Source of the DNA: Poecilobothrus nobilitatus
Taxonomy: Eukaryota; Arthropoda; Insecta; Diptera; Dolichopodidae
Direction: 5' to 3'
DNA: 64,000 nt
Assembly (NCBI GenBank): GCA_947095535.1
Contig: OX352773.1
Coordinates: 91,732,670 to 91,796,669, forward strand
Shown here: positions 1-11,136 of the stretch, piece after piece
Numbering within the stretch: the first letter of the stretch is position 1
How the letters are laid out: each line of letters begins with the position of its first letter
Made by a program: the position numbers and the translations under genes
The notes under the pieces: model-generated
Databases searched by the model: none
Told to the model about the DNA's origin: nothing
Seen by the model: the letters and a program-made list of their open reading frames with translations, nothing else

Positions 1-2537
1 TTTTTGTTTTTTAGACTGTTTTGGATAATTTTTTCTGTTGTTTAAAAAAATTTTTAAAAATTATGATACAGAAGTAAAAAGTTAAAGCACACATCTGTTT
101 TAAACAGTATATATATCACACTAATAATAATATTTAATTAAATGCATTATATAATAAAATTCAAACATAGATACTTATGTATATATGTATATAGTATAAG
201 TTTTTCTGTCAAATTTAACTTCTTTGGTGGCAATAAAGAAAAAAATAAAAAACATAAATGTACATACATAATTATATCTTAAGTTTTTAGAATTTTTAAT
301 AAATATATAGGTATACCTACATATAAATCTTAACAATTTTAAATTAAATATGATCTAAAAGGAGATTAGAAAAAATAGGTAATAAAAAGTATCAAATTGC
401 AGTCAGCTTTTATTTCATTACCTTATATAATTCATTTTATTTGAATGCAACTTAACACAAAACAAACAAAAAAAATTGTGAATTTTATTAGGTACGTTAT
501 ACCTAGGTTCTTATTTTTTTTTGTACTATTTTATAAAGTTGTAAGCTGATATTTATTAGACTAACTTTATTTATTAGTTTAAATTTTTTGATTTGTAACT
601 ATTTTAAATTGTTGGTTTTTTTTATCGGATTGTTGTGACTCTTAAGATTCTAAATTTAATATATAAAAAAAGTATTGGTAGTGACTATAAAAATGCATTT
701 TATATAAATATGTAAGAAGATTTTAATTTGATGACATTGTCGTATTACAATTGAATTAGTTAGTTAGTAATAACTAAGTTTTGTAAGAATTTTTCGGTTT
801 ATTTAGTGGAGCAAATTGCTCATTTGCAGTTAAGCCATTCAATTTTCATTTACGGATTCCATTCTTTAAATAAAATAGTCTCTGGATGGCCCACATCCGG
901 AAGAGCCCATAAACTTGTTATTGCTATTAATGGAAATAATATAAAGAGAAATATATGTATCTATCTAAAATGAGCCTAACTTATGATCAAACCAATTTTC
1001 CAAAAAGGGTATGTTTAAGATTTTCTTTAGTACAGAAAATTATTAAAATGTACCAAAAAAAAATTCAAATTAAAGTTTGCAGTTAAAAAAAAATTGTCCA
1101 ATGTGGATTAGTTTACACACTGAGACACATTATAATATTTTTCTTTCCCAAATTCTAAATATTAATAAAGAGTTGGCATCAAAAAAATTTCTCTTGAAAC
1201 TCTTGAAAACATACTTAAAGTTAGGTTTTAATATCGTTAATAAAGCATCGTGTTTTTTTCTACAAGGAAAGATATGGTTATCATTGAAGGAGTAGCTTTT
1301 CCGATTGAATTTATGAGCGTGTGGATCTTTAAACTAATAAATATCACATTCCATTTTCGACCAATCAAAACGTTAAAAAGCCAAGAAAAGTGAAAATTAG
1401 AGACAACAAATTGATTTTAGATTATATTCCAAATGTGGTGAACAAAGCTATTAATTTACATTTATACGCTTTGAATGTTGAATGTACTATCTATCTTTCC
1501 CTATATTTTTACGAAAGAAGGTTCCACATTCCTAATATTCCTATTTCAAACGAATTTCCGTAAACTGAATGTTGCCATCTTTGTATTTTTTCGACGTAGG
1601 GTTGTGCAGATGGAGGTGTCCTTGTTTCTACTAAACAAATATCGGTTCCAAGAATGCAAGATATCTATTCCCATTTTCCATCAAAATATCATGGTAAATT
1701 TTTCAGTAATGGGATCTGGTTTCTTTGTATCTAAGATTTTACGGCTTTTAAGAACTGCAATAAATTACTGTTAAAGTTAAATTAATTGTTAAAGAAATTC
1801 CACTTAAGGTGATCCAAAATGAACCAGAGAAAATAGGAAGGAATCTGTATTCACTGAAATAGTGTCGATTTAGGCAAAATTTTCAGCTAATAAATTTGCT
1901 TTTTCTTTGCTAGGGCTTGGGTACAATTAATTTATTATAATATAATAATGAAAAACGAAGAGGTATCTTGTTTAATTTTAAGGCTTTTTGCAAAATTCCA
2001 AAAGGATTTGCTATTTTTCTTAAAGTGTAAAAGTTTTCTTCTTAATCGTTTATTGTAATGTTGTTTTCAATCAACTATTTTCAATTTCAGAAGCAATTAC
2101 TATTATGGTCATTGAAATTACCAGCCACAATATCTCCAGATTCTGGAATCGTTTCCCAAATTTCATAAATCTAGTTTCAATCTCCAAAACAGAGATTGTT
2201 CATTTAAAGTTTGAAGATCTATATAAGAACTTATATTGTAAAATTGATTTTTAACCAGATATAATATATCTTTTCACAAAATATAAGTACTCCAACTGGA
2301 TTGGAATCACAAAATTTGAGATAAATGAATAGTTGACAACAGCAAAATCCTCAGTCTCAGCTTAAATGAAATTTTGTAGTTCTTTTAAAGACTTGCATCT
2401 TTTAATCATAATGTATAAAAAACTATAGTATTTTCATATTTAAGTTTATAATATTAAATAAAAATTAATATGATAGAAATAAAGAAGTTTCTAAATAGAA
2501 AGATAAGAAAAATAGGAATAACTAGCAAGTTATAATT
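1..2537. other. AT-rich sequence, no recognised gene
   Basis: No gene or element recognised with confidence. The sequence is AT-rich with poly-A/T tracts and short (TA) runs. Two less AT-biased stretches, about 810-1780 and 2090-2350, look like old eroded coding or repeat DNA. The open frame at 1475-1774 (+, 99 codons) has no motif I recognise. Confidence 0.6.
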
Positions 2538-2752
2538 CTTTTGGATACATTTTGAGGCAACCAGGGAAGTATTGTCTTCTGAAAATTATCCTTGGAGGCA
2601 AAATTAAGAGTTTGGACAGACTTATAAACTTACTTCAATGGTTCAACAAAGCACCTGATCATTATTTAGATCAACAGTAGATAATGTTAAACTTTCTGTC
2701 ATGTTAACCATCGTCCGAATCGAATAAGGCACAGAAAGAAGAAGAACAAAGA
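2538..2752 (+). pseudogene. 3' end of a decayed non-LTR retrotransposon
   Basis: This is the extreme C-terminus and tail of a LINE-type ORF2. One frame reads a run containing GGKIKSLDRLINLLQWFNKA. This corresponds to the terminal segment of many insect non-LTR polyproteins, where a GKI...RRR..WLKNLR.WF motif follows the reverse transcriptase and precedes a short ANLR-type ending. The frame is broken by a TAG after LDQQ, and the last residues (MLTIVRIE) are in another frame, so it is a pseudogene. The copy ends in a short AGAAGAAGAAC run near 2738-2750, like the simple-repeat tails of such elements. No upstream catalytic domain is recognisable, so it is a 5'-truncated dead insertion. Clade not assigned. 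Confidence 0.72.
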
Positions 2753-5547
2753 AATTTCAAACTTTTTCTTTACAAAAATTTTTCTATTTCTATTTTTAAA
2801 TTTAAATTTTTAAAGTTTTTCATTTTATTCATTCTGATCAATATTTTGTTTATTATTTCTGTTATCCTTTAATATAATGTCTATCTTATATACATAATTT
2901 ATACATATGTATATATCTTTAAAATTATGTATACATAATATATAATAGTATCTATAATACAAAAGATATATTTTTTTTTTATTCAAGTTAATTTATTTTT
3001 TACTTTAATTTATAATATTTTTTGTATTCGGTATTATAAATTATATTCTAATATATATATATATGTGTATTTAATATATATAAAATTTAGTATATTGAAA
3101 TGATTTATATAGATTAGAAAATTCCATTTACCATACATCTTCTTATATATGTATGTATATATACATATTTTTGAATTCTAATAAAATATTTACTTTTTAT
3201 TTTTAAATATTTTATAAACTTTATATATATATAATAATATAATAATATATATATATATACAATATAATATTAAATATCTATATATATATATTATATAAAT
3301 ATGGAGAACACTACAAAATTGTCAAAGAAATAAAAACCTCATCAGTCTTTTTTTTTTTTTTTTCATATTTATGCTAAGAGGCGATTTTTCCAACAAACAT
3401 AATAAAAATAAAAGAAAAACTTAAATTTTTGTTTTCTTTTTCTTCTATTTTTTTTTTTTTTTTTATTTACCTTATCAAATCTAAAATATTCCATTTTGCA
3501 TATATTAAATTTTCATATTATTATTATAAATAAATTATATATGTATATATATATTTACATATATGAGTACAATATTCAGATATACTTTATTTGTTTCTTT
3601 TACAAAGGACTCTGAAGTGAGAGTCCTTTTTCTTTAATATCATTAATATTTTGTGTATACATATGTATATATCTATGTATACGCATATACATTATTATGT
3701 ATCTATGAATTTTGTGGACTTTTTAAAATATATATATGTATATTTAAAATATATATTTTATCTCTATATATATATGTATAAATATTTAAAAATTATGTAG
3801 AAGACCATTATAAAATAAAATATATTTTCCCTACTTCGACCACATTCTAAAGCAATTCATGTTATTATTTTACTTTCTTTTTCTACACTCCACTCCACTC
3901 TACTCTACTCTAATCTATTTACTTTTTTTTTCAAAAAATATATATATATATATTTGCTTTAAACTTTCACTTTTTTAGTTTGTTAGTAAAAAAGAAGATC
4001 TATATATAGTATTTACATTTTTCAAATATACATTTACACGTACACATTTAAAAATAAGTATATATGGGCATAAACATTTTGTAGGAAAAACTACCCTTAT
4101 GGATTTTCTTGTTTATTTTATCCCTTCTCAATAGTTTTTATTGTTTTGTAAAATAGAATAACAACAACAATATAAAACAACAAGTAATACAACTAAAAAA
4201 AAATAAGAAAAAAAAAAACAAGAAAAATAAGGGAATTTTCATTTTGTATATGAAAAATAAGAAGTAAATAAAAAAAAAGTAAAAAAAAAGAAACATTAGA
4301 AAGCTCATTTTACAATTTTTAAGGTTTTGAAAATTTTATAGTTATGTTTCTGTTTTGATTTTAATTTTACTTATAATTCTTTTTTTGTTGAAACAGCAGA
4401 GTCTTACAATGTTTAAAACTATCTGCGTATTAAAATGTTTTATTATTTATAGTTTATTTTTTATATTCAGAAATTTTAAAAATATTTGAGAGAATCTATT
4501 TACTTATTTCTAATAATTCGCTTTTACTTTTTTTTTAGCGTAGTTTCTGTTTTTTATTTTGTAATCTTATGTAGTCGGATCGTTTGTATAATTTTTTAAC
4601 ATTTGGTTAATATGATTTAAAGATATTTAAGTAATTTCCCAATTACAGCTTTGTAATAATCGGATTATTCTTGTAATAAAGGGTAACTTAACCTAGAAGA
4701 AAGTCGGAAAGGAAAAATTAAAATTAGGAGTACGAAGAAACTCATCAAAAATATAAAATCTAGATTACACTGATAGCATTAGAGAATTCTAGTGTGGCTA
4801 GATTTTAATGCTAGTGAACTACTTGGAAGGTCTATTAAACTAACTATAAGGCTCCTCTAAAAAACCAAAAAACCCATAGAAGGAAAGCACGTAGAAAATC
4901 ACGCGGAAAGTGATGGTTTCAAAACTATTAGAACGATTTTGAAACCTCAAATAATAACGGAAATTTTAGAATTAAATCTATGTAATAAAATTAATTAAAA
5001 TAAAAAGTGATATAAAACAAATTATTTCATAATATGTTAACAACAGTATATGAAAAGAGCCACTTTTACTATGTTAAGTTTAGTTTAGTTTAGTCATTCA
5101 AGTAATCAGTTCTCTTCTGATATCTTTATGAGATAAATCAAATTCAATTTAGTTATTTTTATTTCGTAGCAATTCAATTAATTGTTTTATATTCGACTTT
5201 TCTACAAAATAATAAAATAAATAATTTTGGCAATAACTGAAAATCTACTCTGAAAATGACACAGTCGGCACGGGAAGAAATACTGCAAAAGCTGTGTCCT
5301 ACTACCAATTTTCATATGTCATGAAATTAAACTTCAGATAAACAATAATAGAAACAATTTAGTTATGAGTTTTTGGCTTTTATAACAGCCGTCCAAATTT
5401 AAAGTACAGAATCTTTTATCATTCACATGAAAACTTGTATATACAATCTAATGCAACCATGTAAAATTAGGCGTAATTTATTTTATTTATTGATTTATAT
5501 TAATAATACAAACCACATAGGATAATGCTGTATCATTACCGCCGATC
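2753..5547. other. AT-rich sequence with microsatellites, no gene
   Basis: No gene seen. Notable simple sequence: (TA)/(TAA) runs about 3221-3292, a 16-base T run about 3348-3363, an ACTCC/ACTCT pentanucleotide run about 3886-3913, and A-rich tracts 4190-4290. The stem-loop at 3604-3629 is listed separately. Confidence 0.6.
3604..3629 (+). other. Perfect 10-bp stem-loop followed by T run
   Basis: AAAGGACTCT and AGAGTCCTTT are exact inverted repeats around the 6-base loop GAAGTG, and a T-rich stretch follows. The stem is much more GC-rich than its surroundings. It has the shape of an intrinsic bacterial terminator, but nothing bacterial surrounds it. Function unknown. Confidence 0.5.
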
Positions 5548-5570
5548 ATAACGGCTACTAGGGCCGTTAT
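5548..5570. other. 8-bp GC-rich hairpin
   Basis: ATAACGGC and GCCGTTAT are exact inverted repeats around the loop TACTAGG. The arms stand out against the AT background, and a shorter CGA...TCG pair flanks them. It could be the terminal hairpin of an eroded mobile element, possibly linked to the adjacent SINE-like unit. No element boundary could be fixed. Confidence 0.4.
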
Positions 5571-5627
5571 AGGTCGAATACTATTATTAATTTCCTCATT
5601 AATATTATTTATTTTCTTTATATTTAC

Positions 5628-5785
5628 ACTATATTTAGTAGCAAGGGGCATTTGTTAAGAAAACTAATTTTTCAGTAATTTTCCCTAAAATTAAAAACAC
5701 TTATCTCCCTGTGTAGGATTTGCACCCGAACTATGTGGGTGAATAAACCGTGTGATTAACCACTAGGCCATCCTGGTCCCCTTGA
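5628..5785 (-). mobile_element. tRNA-headed SINE-like relic
   Basis: On the minus strand this starts with a tRNA-like head. A good pol III A box, TGGCCTAGTGGTTA (5757-5770), is followed at tRNA spacing by a B-box-like GGTGCAAATCCT (5715-5726). No acceptor stem can be formed, so it is not a functional tRNA gene. About 60 bases downstream the minus strand reads AAATGCCCCTTGCTACTAAA, resembling the tail AATGCCCTATGCTCCTAAA of the SINE-like copies at 53.9-54.3 kb and 59.1-59.3 kb. I infer a third, divergent member of that family. An isolated tRNA pseudogene is the alternative. Confidence 0.5.
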
Positions 5786-7784
5786 GTGAATTTTGTTTGG
5801 TTAAAATCGCAATAAAAAAAAACCAAATATTTTTTAATGTGCGCCTAAATTTATACTATATTGCGTATGTTATGTCAATATTTAAATTTATTCAAAAGAC
5901 ATAAAACTGAAAAATTTGGTTTATTCATTTTTATATTTCTTTTATTTTTTTATGTTTTGTTTTAATAATAAATGGGTAGTTTTGACTCATTTAAGCTTTA
6001 TACTTATAATTTTTCTTTCATTAGTTACCAACCATTAGAAGAATTAGTTACCACCAGCTGCCATAGTTATACAACAAAGTTTTTCCCATATTATTATTGT
6101 TCTTTTATTTTTTATTTTACCAAAAAAAAAAAACATAGTTTTTACTTTTACTATCATTTTTTAGAATCTTTTTTTATTTTTTTTTTTCGTTTTTAAATTG
6201 TAGTTTTTGATTGTATCTTTAGTTTACCTTGTTTTTCGTTATAATTTTTGTCTTCTGTACACATAATTGTACATATTTTTTTACCTCTAATTTAAAGTTA
6301 TTTTGTCTTATACAAAAAATGCTGGCATTATTTTACTATCATTTTAATAGTTTGTATTTTGTATTTTAAAATTCTCATAACTTTAAAACTTTTTTTTTGG
6401 AATAAACTTACATACGTTTTAGAAAGGGTATAAGAAGTGGAACAGGGATAAAAAATAAACAAATTAAAATAAAAAGCTTTAAAATAATTTGTATTAGCAT
6501 ACACCTATAAATATATACCTACTATTTAGCAAGATAAAACGGGGAAGAAAGTTTTTTCCTAAATTTAGATAGAAAGAGTAAAAATCAAAATAATTTTATG
6601 TACATGTAGAGTTTTATGTGTAGGTATATAAAATCTGTAGATATATAGTTAAACCATCAAACTACGCGCTTTTTACTTAAAAAAAAAACTAAAATGGTCC
6701 AGTAGCAAATATATATTATATTATATAAAATATTTAGATATATAACTATTGTATATGTATATAATATTCATTTATATAAATATAAATAAGTATTTATCCA
6801 TATATATATTATGTACATATATAAATTTTATTTAAATTTATTATTCAAAGATTGATGACGAAAGTGGCATAGTATTAATCTAACTAACTATACAACTCAT
6901 GTAGTGTATATAGAATATAAAGAAGAAATAAGGGAGAGTTGGTACGAGATTTTCAATCTGTATAGTAAAAATTATTTGTAATTTTAAAGTTTTTCCAAGC
7001 AAATAAATTTGAAAATTTTTTTTTTTTGTTTTTCATTTACCCCACTCCATTAATACTTTTTTTTTTGTTTTTTTTTTGTTTTTATTTTAGACTTGTTAGT
7101 CAAATAAAGTCCTTTCGGAAATTATATTTTATTTTTCTTATGTATTTTTATACAAGTTCACATACATATATTGATATAAAAATAAATAAGTAAGGATAAT
7201 GATCTTTATATTTAAAAATGCATATACGTTTATTTTTACATATACGATATATAAATATATTTATATGTATTTGATAACATTAAGCACCAAAAAGGAGAGA
7301 ATGAAATAAATTCAATGTAAATGATTTTTGTTTTTTTATATATATATATATATATTAAATATTAGAAAAATTTGCATATATGCTGCTATTAAATGATTAC
7401 AAACATTTATTCTATTATGTTTATTGTATATAGTGTTGTACACAGTGTATAGATACAGTGTATCACAAAGAAAGAAGATAATTAAAACTTAGAAAAAGTA
7501 AAAAATTTTATTGCAGTAATCAGTTTCTTTCTGATACTTCTTGAGATAATCGCATCCTTAATATTAAGTTTATTTATAAGTATTAATATTTAAGATAATT
7601 GCATTATTACAAAAGTTTTCAATTTGTAAACAATTGAAGAAATTTTAGAAGTTTTAAAATAAATTCTCTTAAAAGATGATTTGCACCATTAGTTATGTCA
7701 GCGGAAAAATATTTGTTTTGAATATTGTTTAAAAGGGTCAGTATGTTAGTGCTAAATGTTTAGATTATTAGATTATTTAGGAGT
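5786..7784. other. AT-rich sequence, no gene
   Basis: No gene seen. It is low complexity, with (TA) runs about 7338-7356 and poly-T near 7017-7026. The open frame at 5972-6196 is Phe/Tyr-rich translation of T-rich DNA, not a credible gene. The segment 7513-7551 resembles 5099-5136 (see findings). Confidence 0.6.
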
Positions 7785-8603
7785 TAATCATGAAATTCTT
7801 GTGAGTTAAAACTTTTTAATTGTCAATCATGAAAGTCTCATGGGAAAAGAATTTCTTCTTTTCAAGAAAAAACTCATTATTTTTCGTTATCATGAATGTT
7901 TGTTTGACTTTTTTCATAATTTCCGACTTTTTAAATCACACGCATTTTAGCTGTGGACTTTGAACAATAAACGTCAATATCTTAGGAACAAGAAGTCAGA
8001 CGGATCTGATTTAAAAAACCTAGTCTCCGATAAAACTCTGTAATAGAAACTAAAAATAAAAAATAAATAAAAAAAGTTCCGGAAAGGGGCGTATTAGTTT
8101 TTTTAGTGCGGGTTTAAAAGTTTAATTTTTTATTTCTGTTTACTAATTTGAATTCTACTACAAAATTGGTGAGTCACTGAGTACCTTTTTTAAATCATGT
8201 CGGTCAGACTTCTGATTCCCAAAACACGGGGGAATTCAAAAATTCGGAAAGTCTCTTAGGCATCATGTTTCACGGTACAAAATTGTATTTACTTCCCTTT
8301 CCATTTCTTCCATCTCTTCATCCAAAATGAAACTCCCAAATAAAACTAATTTTCCCAATTTTATTTTTATTATTTTTAATCTACAAAATTTCATACAAAA
8401 AAATGTTTTTATTTTCAATAAGATAATGCAGTTTATGTTTTCGACACCAAAAATTTTCCATACAAAGCAACGTCTTTTATTTTCAAAGACTTTCATGATT
8501 GTATGACTTCTCAGCAAAGACTTTCATGAATGCATGACTTTTTTTGAAAGACTTTTTAGAGAAGAAAAAAGACTAACAAGACTTTCATGATTGACCCCTT
8601 AAG
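7785..8603. mobile_element. Inverted-repeat (foldback/MITE-like) element
   Basis: The left end reads AGTTAATCATGAAATTCTTG (from about 7792). The reverse complement of the right end reads GGGTCAATCATGAAAGTCTT, so the two ends are diverged inverted repeats. The motif TCATGAAAGTC recurs in both arms (near 7827 on the left; near 8495, 8525 and 8585, inverted, on the right), so the arms are built of short direct repeats, as in foldback elements. The interior of about 550 bases has no recognisable transposase. The minus-strand open frame at 8263-8517 has no motif and lies partly in the right arm. Exact ends and target duplication could not be fixed. Non-autonomous DNA element is the best reading. 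Confidence 0.5.
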
Positions 8604-8609
8604 AAGTAT

Positions 8610-8905
8610 AAGTAACACTGCGACCTTTTAATGTATGTCTATTGTATTTCACCTATCCAAGTGCGTTGGTTTTTTCTTAATTTATAATACTCCTGTTAGT
8701 TCCCCTCCCTCAATGAAGCTAAAGATATGTAGAGGGTTGCTTTCAATATGCTCGTATAGGTGTACATGTTTTCTCGGAGTAATTTTCGTAGTTTTTGTAT
8801 ATACGTCCTGGAGATTCTTCTTCTTCTTGACGGAATCTACATGTATCGTCATTACTTGATTCAATTTTCTTTAAGTTCTCCTCTTGCTGGCCTGGCAGTG
8901 TCCTG
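8610..8905 (-). pseudogene. C-terminal tail of an RNase H-type non-LTR retrotransposon
   Basis: Minus-strand translation begins GLLSGHCQ. A shifted frame gives NDDTCRFRQEEEES, which matches the L-TGHC...CRFC-EE-E block after the RNase H domain in R1/LOA/I-like insect elements. Another frame then reads HIESNPLHIFSFIEGGEL, like the N-PL-I--FI-GTGL ending of the same proteins. At least two frameshifts separate these blocks, so it is a relic. The 3' end contains AAGGTCGCAGTGTT, also present at 35.76-35.79 kb next to a relic of the same type, which suggests one family. Clade is inferred from motif order only. Confidence 0.65.
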
Positions 8906-10376
8906 ACAGCAAGCCTGTATTATAATACTAAATGTTAGAAATTGAACTTTTAACTTTTTTTTTAGTTTAAATCCTTTTTCTTTCTCTTGTTTGCAAAATG
9001 AATCTCCAAAAAAAAAGAGTTAATTTAAATTCCGTTTAATTCTCATTTGATGTTCTAGTTTTAGAATGTCACAAACTGGACACTCTATAATGTGTTTAAA
9101 AATAAGTACATATATGTACTCGTATATGATTCAAAGTATCTTAATTTCAATTTTATTAAAAAAAAATAATGCCTATTATTCTGGTCTTTCTTTTGATTCT
9201 TACTCTCTCCAAAAATGTATATAGAAGTATACATAATATATATATATATGTAAAGAATTATATTTTATACGTATTAAAAGTAAATTTTGAATGGAAATAA
9301 ATTTTTATTTTTTTTGTTGAATAGAGAATTTTTGTTAAAAAAAAAAATAGTTAAAGAGAAAGAGGAATATAAACAGGACTCAGGATTTAAAAATAATATT
9401 AACAAACGGACACATTAATTCCATATATATGCATATTATATATAAAGTATGTATATATAAATATTTATTACACATTCGATTTTATATAATACCTATTCTA
9501 TAAGATGAATTTACTTTTTAGAAGGGGGTACATTTACAATTTTACATTTTTTTACTTTCTTTTTTCCTGTTTTTTTGATTATTGTGTCCTGGCGATTACA
9601 TTTATACATGTAAATTTTCTTTTTTAGTATGTTGTTAAAATTAAAATATAACTATAGAAAATGTCCTTTATACATTTTATGTATATGTATGCATATATGA
9701 GATTTTGATTGATGTATAGGAGATTTAACGACAATAGATGAAATGTGATGTGATGAGAGAGAGTTTTTTTTTTTAATGGAATGAAATGAATGAAAATTGG
9801 AAAAAGGACGATAAAAAATATGCATACATTTATATATAGTAATGTGGCAGGGAATCAATTTTGCGTATTAAAAATTTGATGTTAATTAAAAATTTTTGAA
9901 TATTTTTTTTTATGCTTTAGATTGTTATGTTATTGTTTTTATGATTTTGATTATACATTTTTGGTGTATATATTTTAGTTACAACACCCACATATTGTTT
10001 TTACAATAAAAAAAAAAAAAGGAAAAGGAAAAAAAAATTAAATTAAAATCGTGAGTAAGATTTTTTTTTACTTTTTTTAATATAACGAGTTATTTTTATT
10101 CAATTGATTGTTTTTTCCTTTTGTTTCCCAATTTATTGAAAAAGAAAATTTTATTTTTGACGATGAGTTCGAAACAAATAATTTTTGATATTAAAACATA
10201 GTCTGTGGATTTCCATAGCAGTCAATATTTCCATTTTATTGTTTGTAATGTGAAAGGCTACTAAAGTCCAAAATATTAATTTAAAAAAATTGAAATTCAA
10301 AAATATAAATTTTAATTATTTTTTGAAAGAAAGATTTCTCGGATAAATATTTTCGAAGTTTGTTTGCATTTATTTT
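8906..10376. other. AT-rich sequence, no gene
   Basis: Nothing recognised. Poly-A/T and (TA) runs (for example 9236-9248) dominate. The minus-strand open frame at 9652-9858 shows no domain. Confidence 0.6.
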
Positions 10377-11136
10377 TATATCCTACACCTAAAGTATAGA
10401 GTATATTAACTTTGGTATGGAGTTTGTAACCACCAAAAGGAAGCGAGTTAGTCATTGATATGTATATATATTCTGAATCAGGATCACCTCCAGAGTCGAT
10501 TTAACGATGTCCGTCCGTCCGTTCACACGATAACTCATAACTGATAAAGCTATCTCGATTAAATTTATATTCGAGGAAGGCTAAGTTCGAATCTGGACAA
10601 AATCGGTCCTTGGGTTCGGATTCTGGAAGCTTCCGAATGATTTTGGAGCCAACAAGATTATCTTCAAAAATCAACAAGCGTGTTCTGTTATGTTTCCTTT
10701 TCTGTAAAATTGGATTTGAGAGAATTTGAACCATGAGTTCATATTTTGGAAACTTCCGAACGAGCACAAGAATAAACGAGCATATGTCCAAAACGAACAA
10801 AAGTAAAACCTTTAAATTTAGTACAATGTTGTTCTGGCATGTTTTCTTTATGTCCCTGGGATGGATTTGATGAATTGGAGTGGCAATTCGGTTACCTGAC
10901 ACACGCCTCACAGGGCTAACAAGCATATCTTCAAAAGTAATAGAGATAGAAAACTTGAAATTTTGTACAAGGGTGTCAAAGGATGCCTCTTTTACGTTCC
11001 TGAGTTGAATAAGGAAGAAAAGGAAAGAAGTTCGAACAGCTGCCAACTTATGGATTTTTAATTTAATTGGAATTATTCAGATGTAGGGTATTAATAAGTC
11101 GGTTGCATCGACTTACTGTTACATTTACTTGTTTTT
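10377..11136 (+). mobile_element. Family T repeat, copy 1 (TATACCC hairpin, (GTCY)n)
   Basis: Non-autonomous repeat of about 760 bases, homologous along its length to 17307-18364 and (inverted) 31811-32476. Order: an eroded terminal hairpin with GTATAGAGTATATTAACTTT; a (GTCY)n tract GTCCGTCCGTCCGTT at 10509-10523, followed by CACGATAACTC; a body with about one and a half tandem-type units; and a 3' terminus GTCGGTTGCATCGACTTACT then ACATTTACTTGTTTTT. The (GTCY)n microsatellite plus hairpin layout resembles dipteran mini-me/DINE-1-type (Helentron-associated) elements, but I cannot prove the relationship. The long minus-strand open frame inside it (10501-11046) is not conserved in the other copies, so I do not treat it as a gene. 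Confidence 0.65.

Noticed and set aside
3604..3629. Bacterial contamination or prophage terminator
   Set aside because: No bacterial genes, Shine-Dalgarno sites or compositional change around it.
5703..5785. Functional tRNA gene on minus strand
   Set aside because: The A box is good, but acceptor and T stems cannot be formed.
5972..6196. Small Phe/Tyr-rich membrane protein
   Set aside because: The composition is what T-rich DNA yields in translation; there is no start context or conserved pattern.
10501..11046. 181-codon minus-strand open frame, the longest in the window
   Set aside because: Lies wholly in family T copy 1 and spans the (GTCY)n core and termini. The homologous regions at 17.3-18.4 and 31.8-32.5 kb do not keep the frame, and there is no domain.
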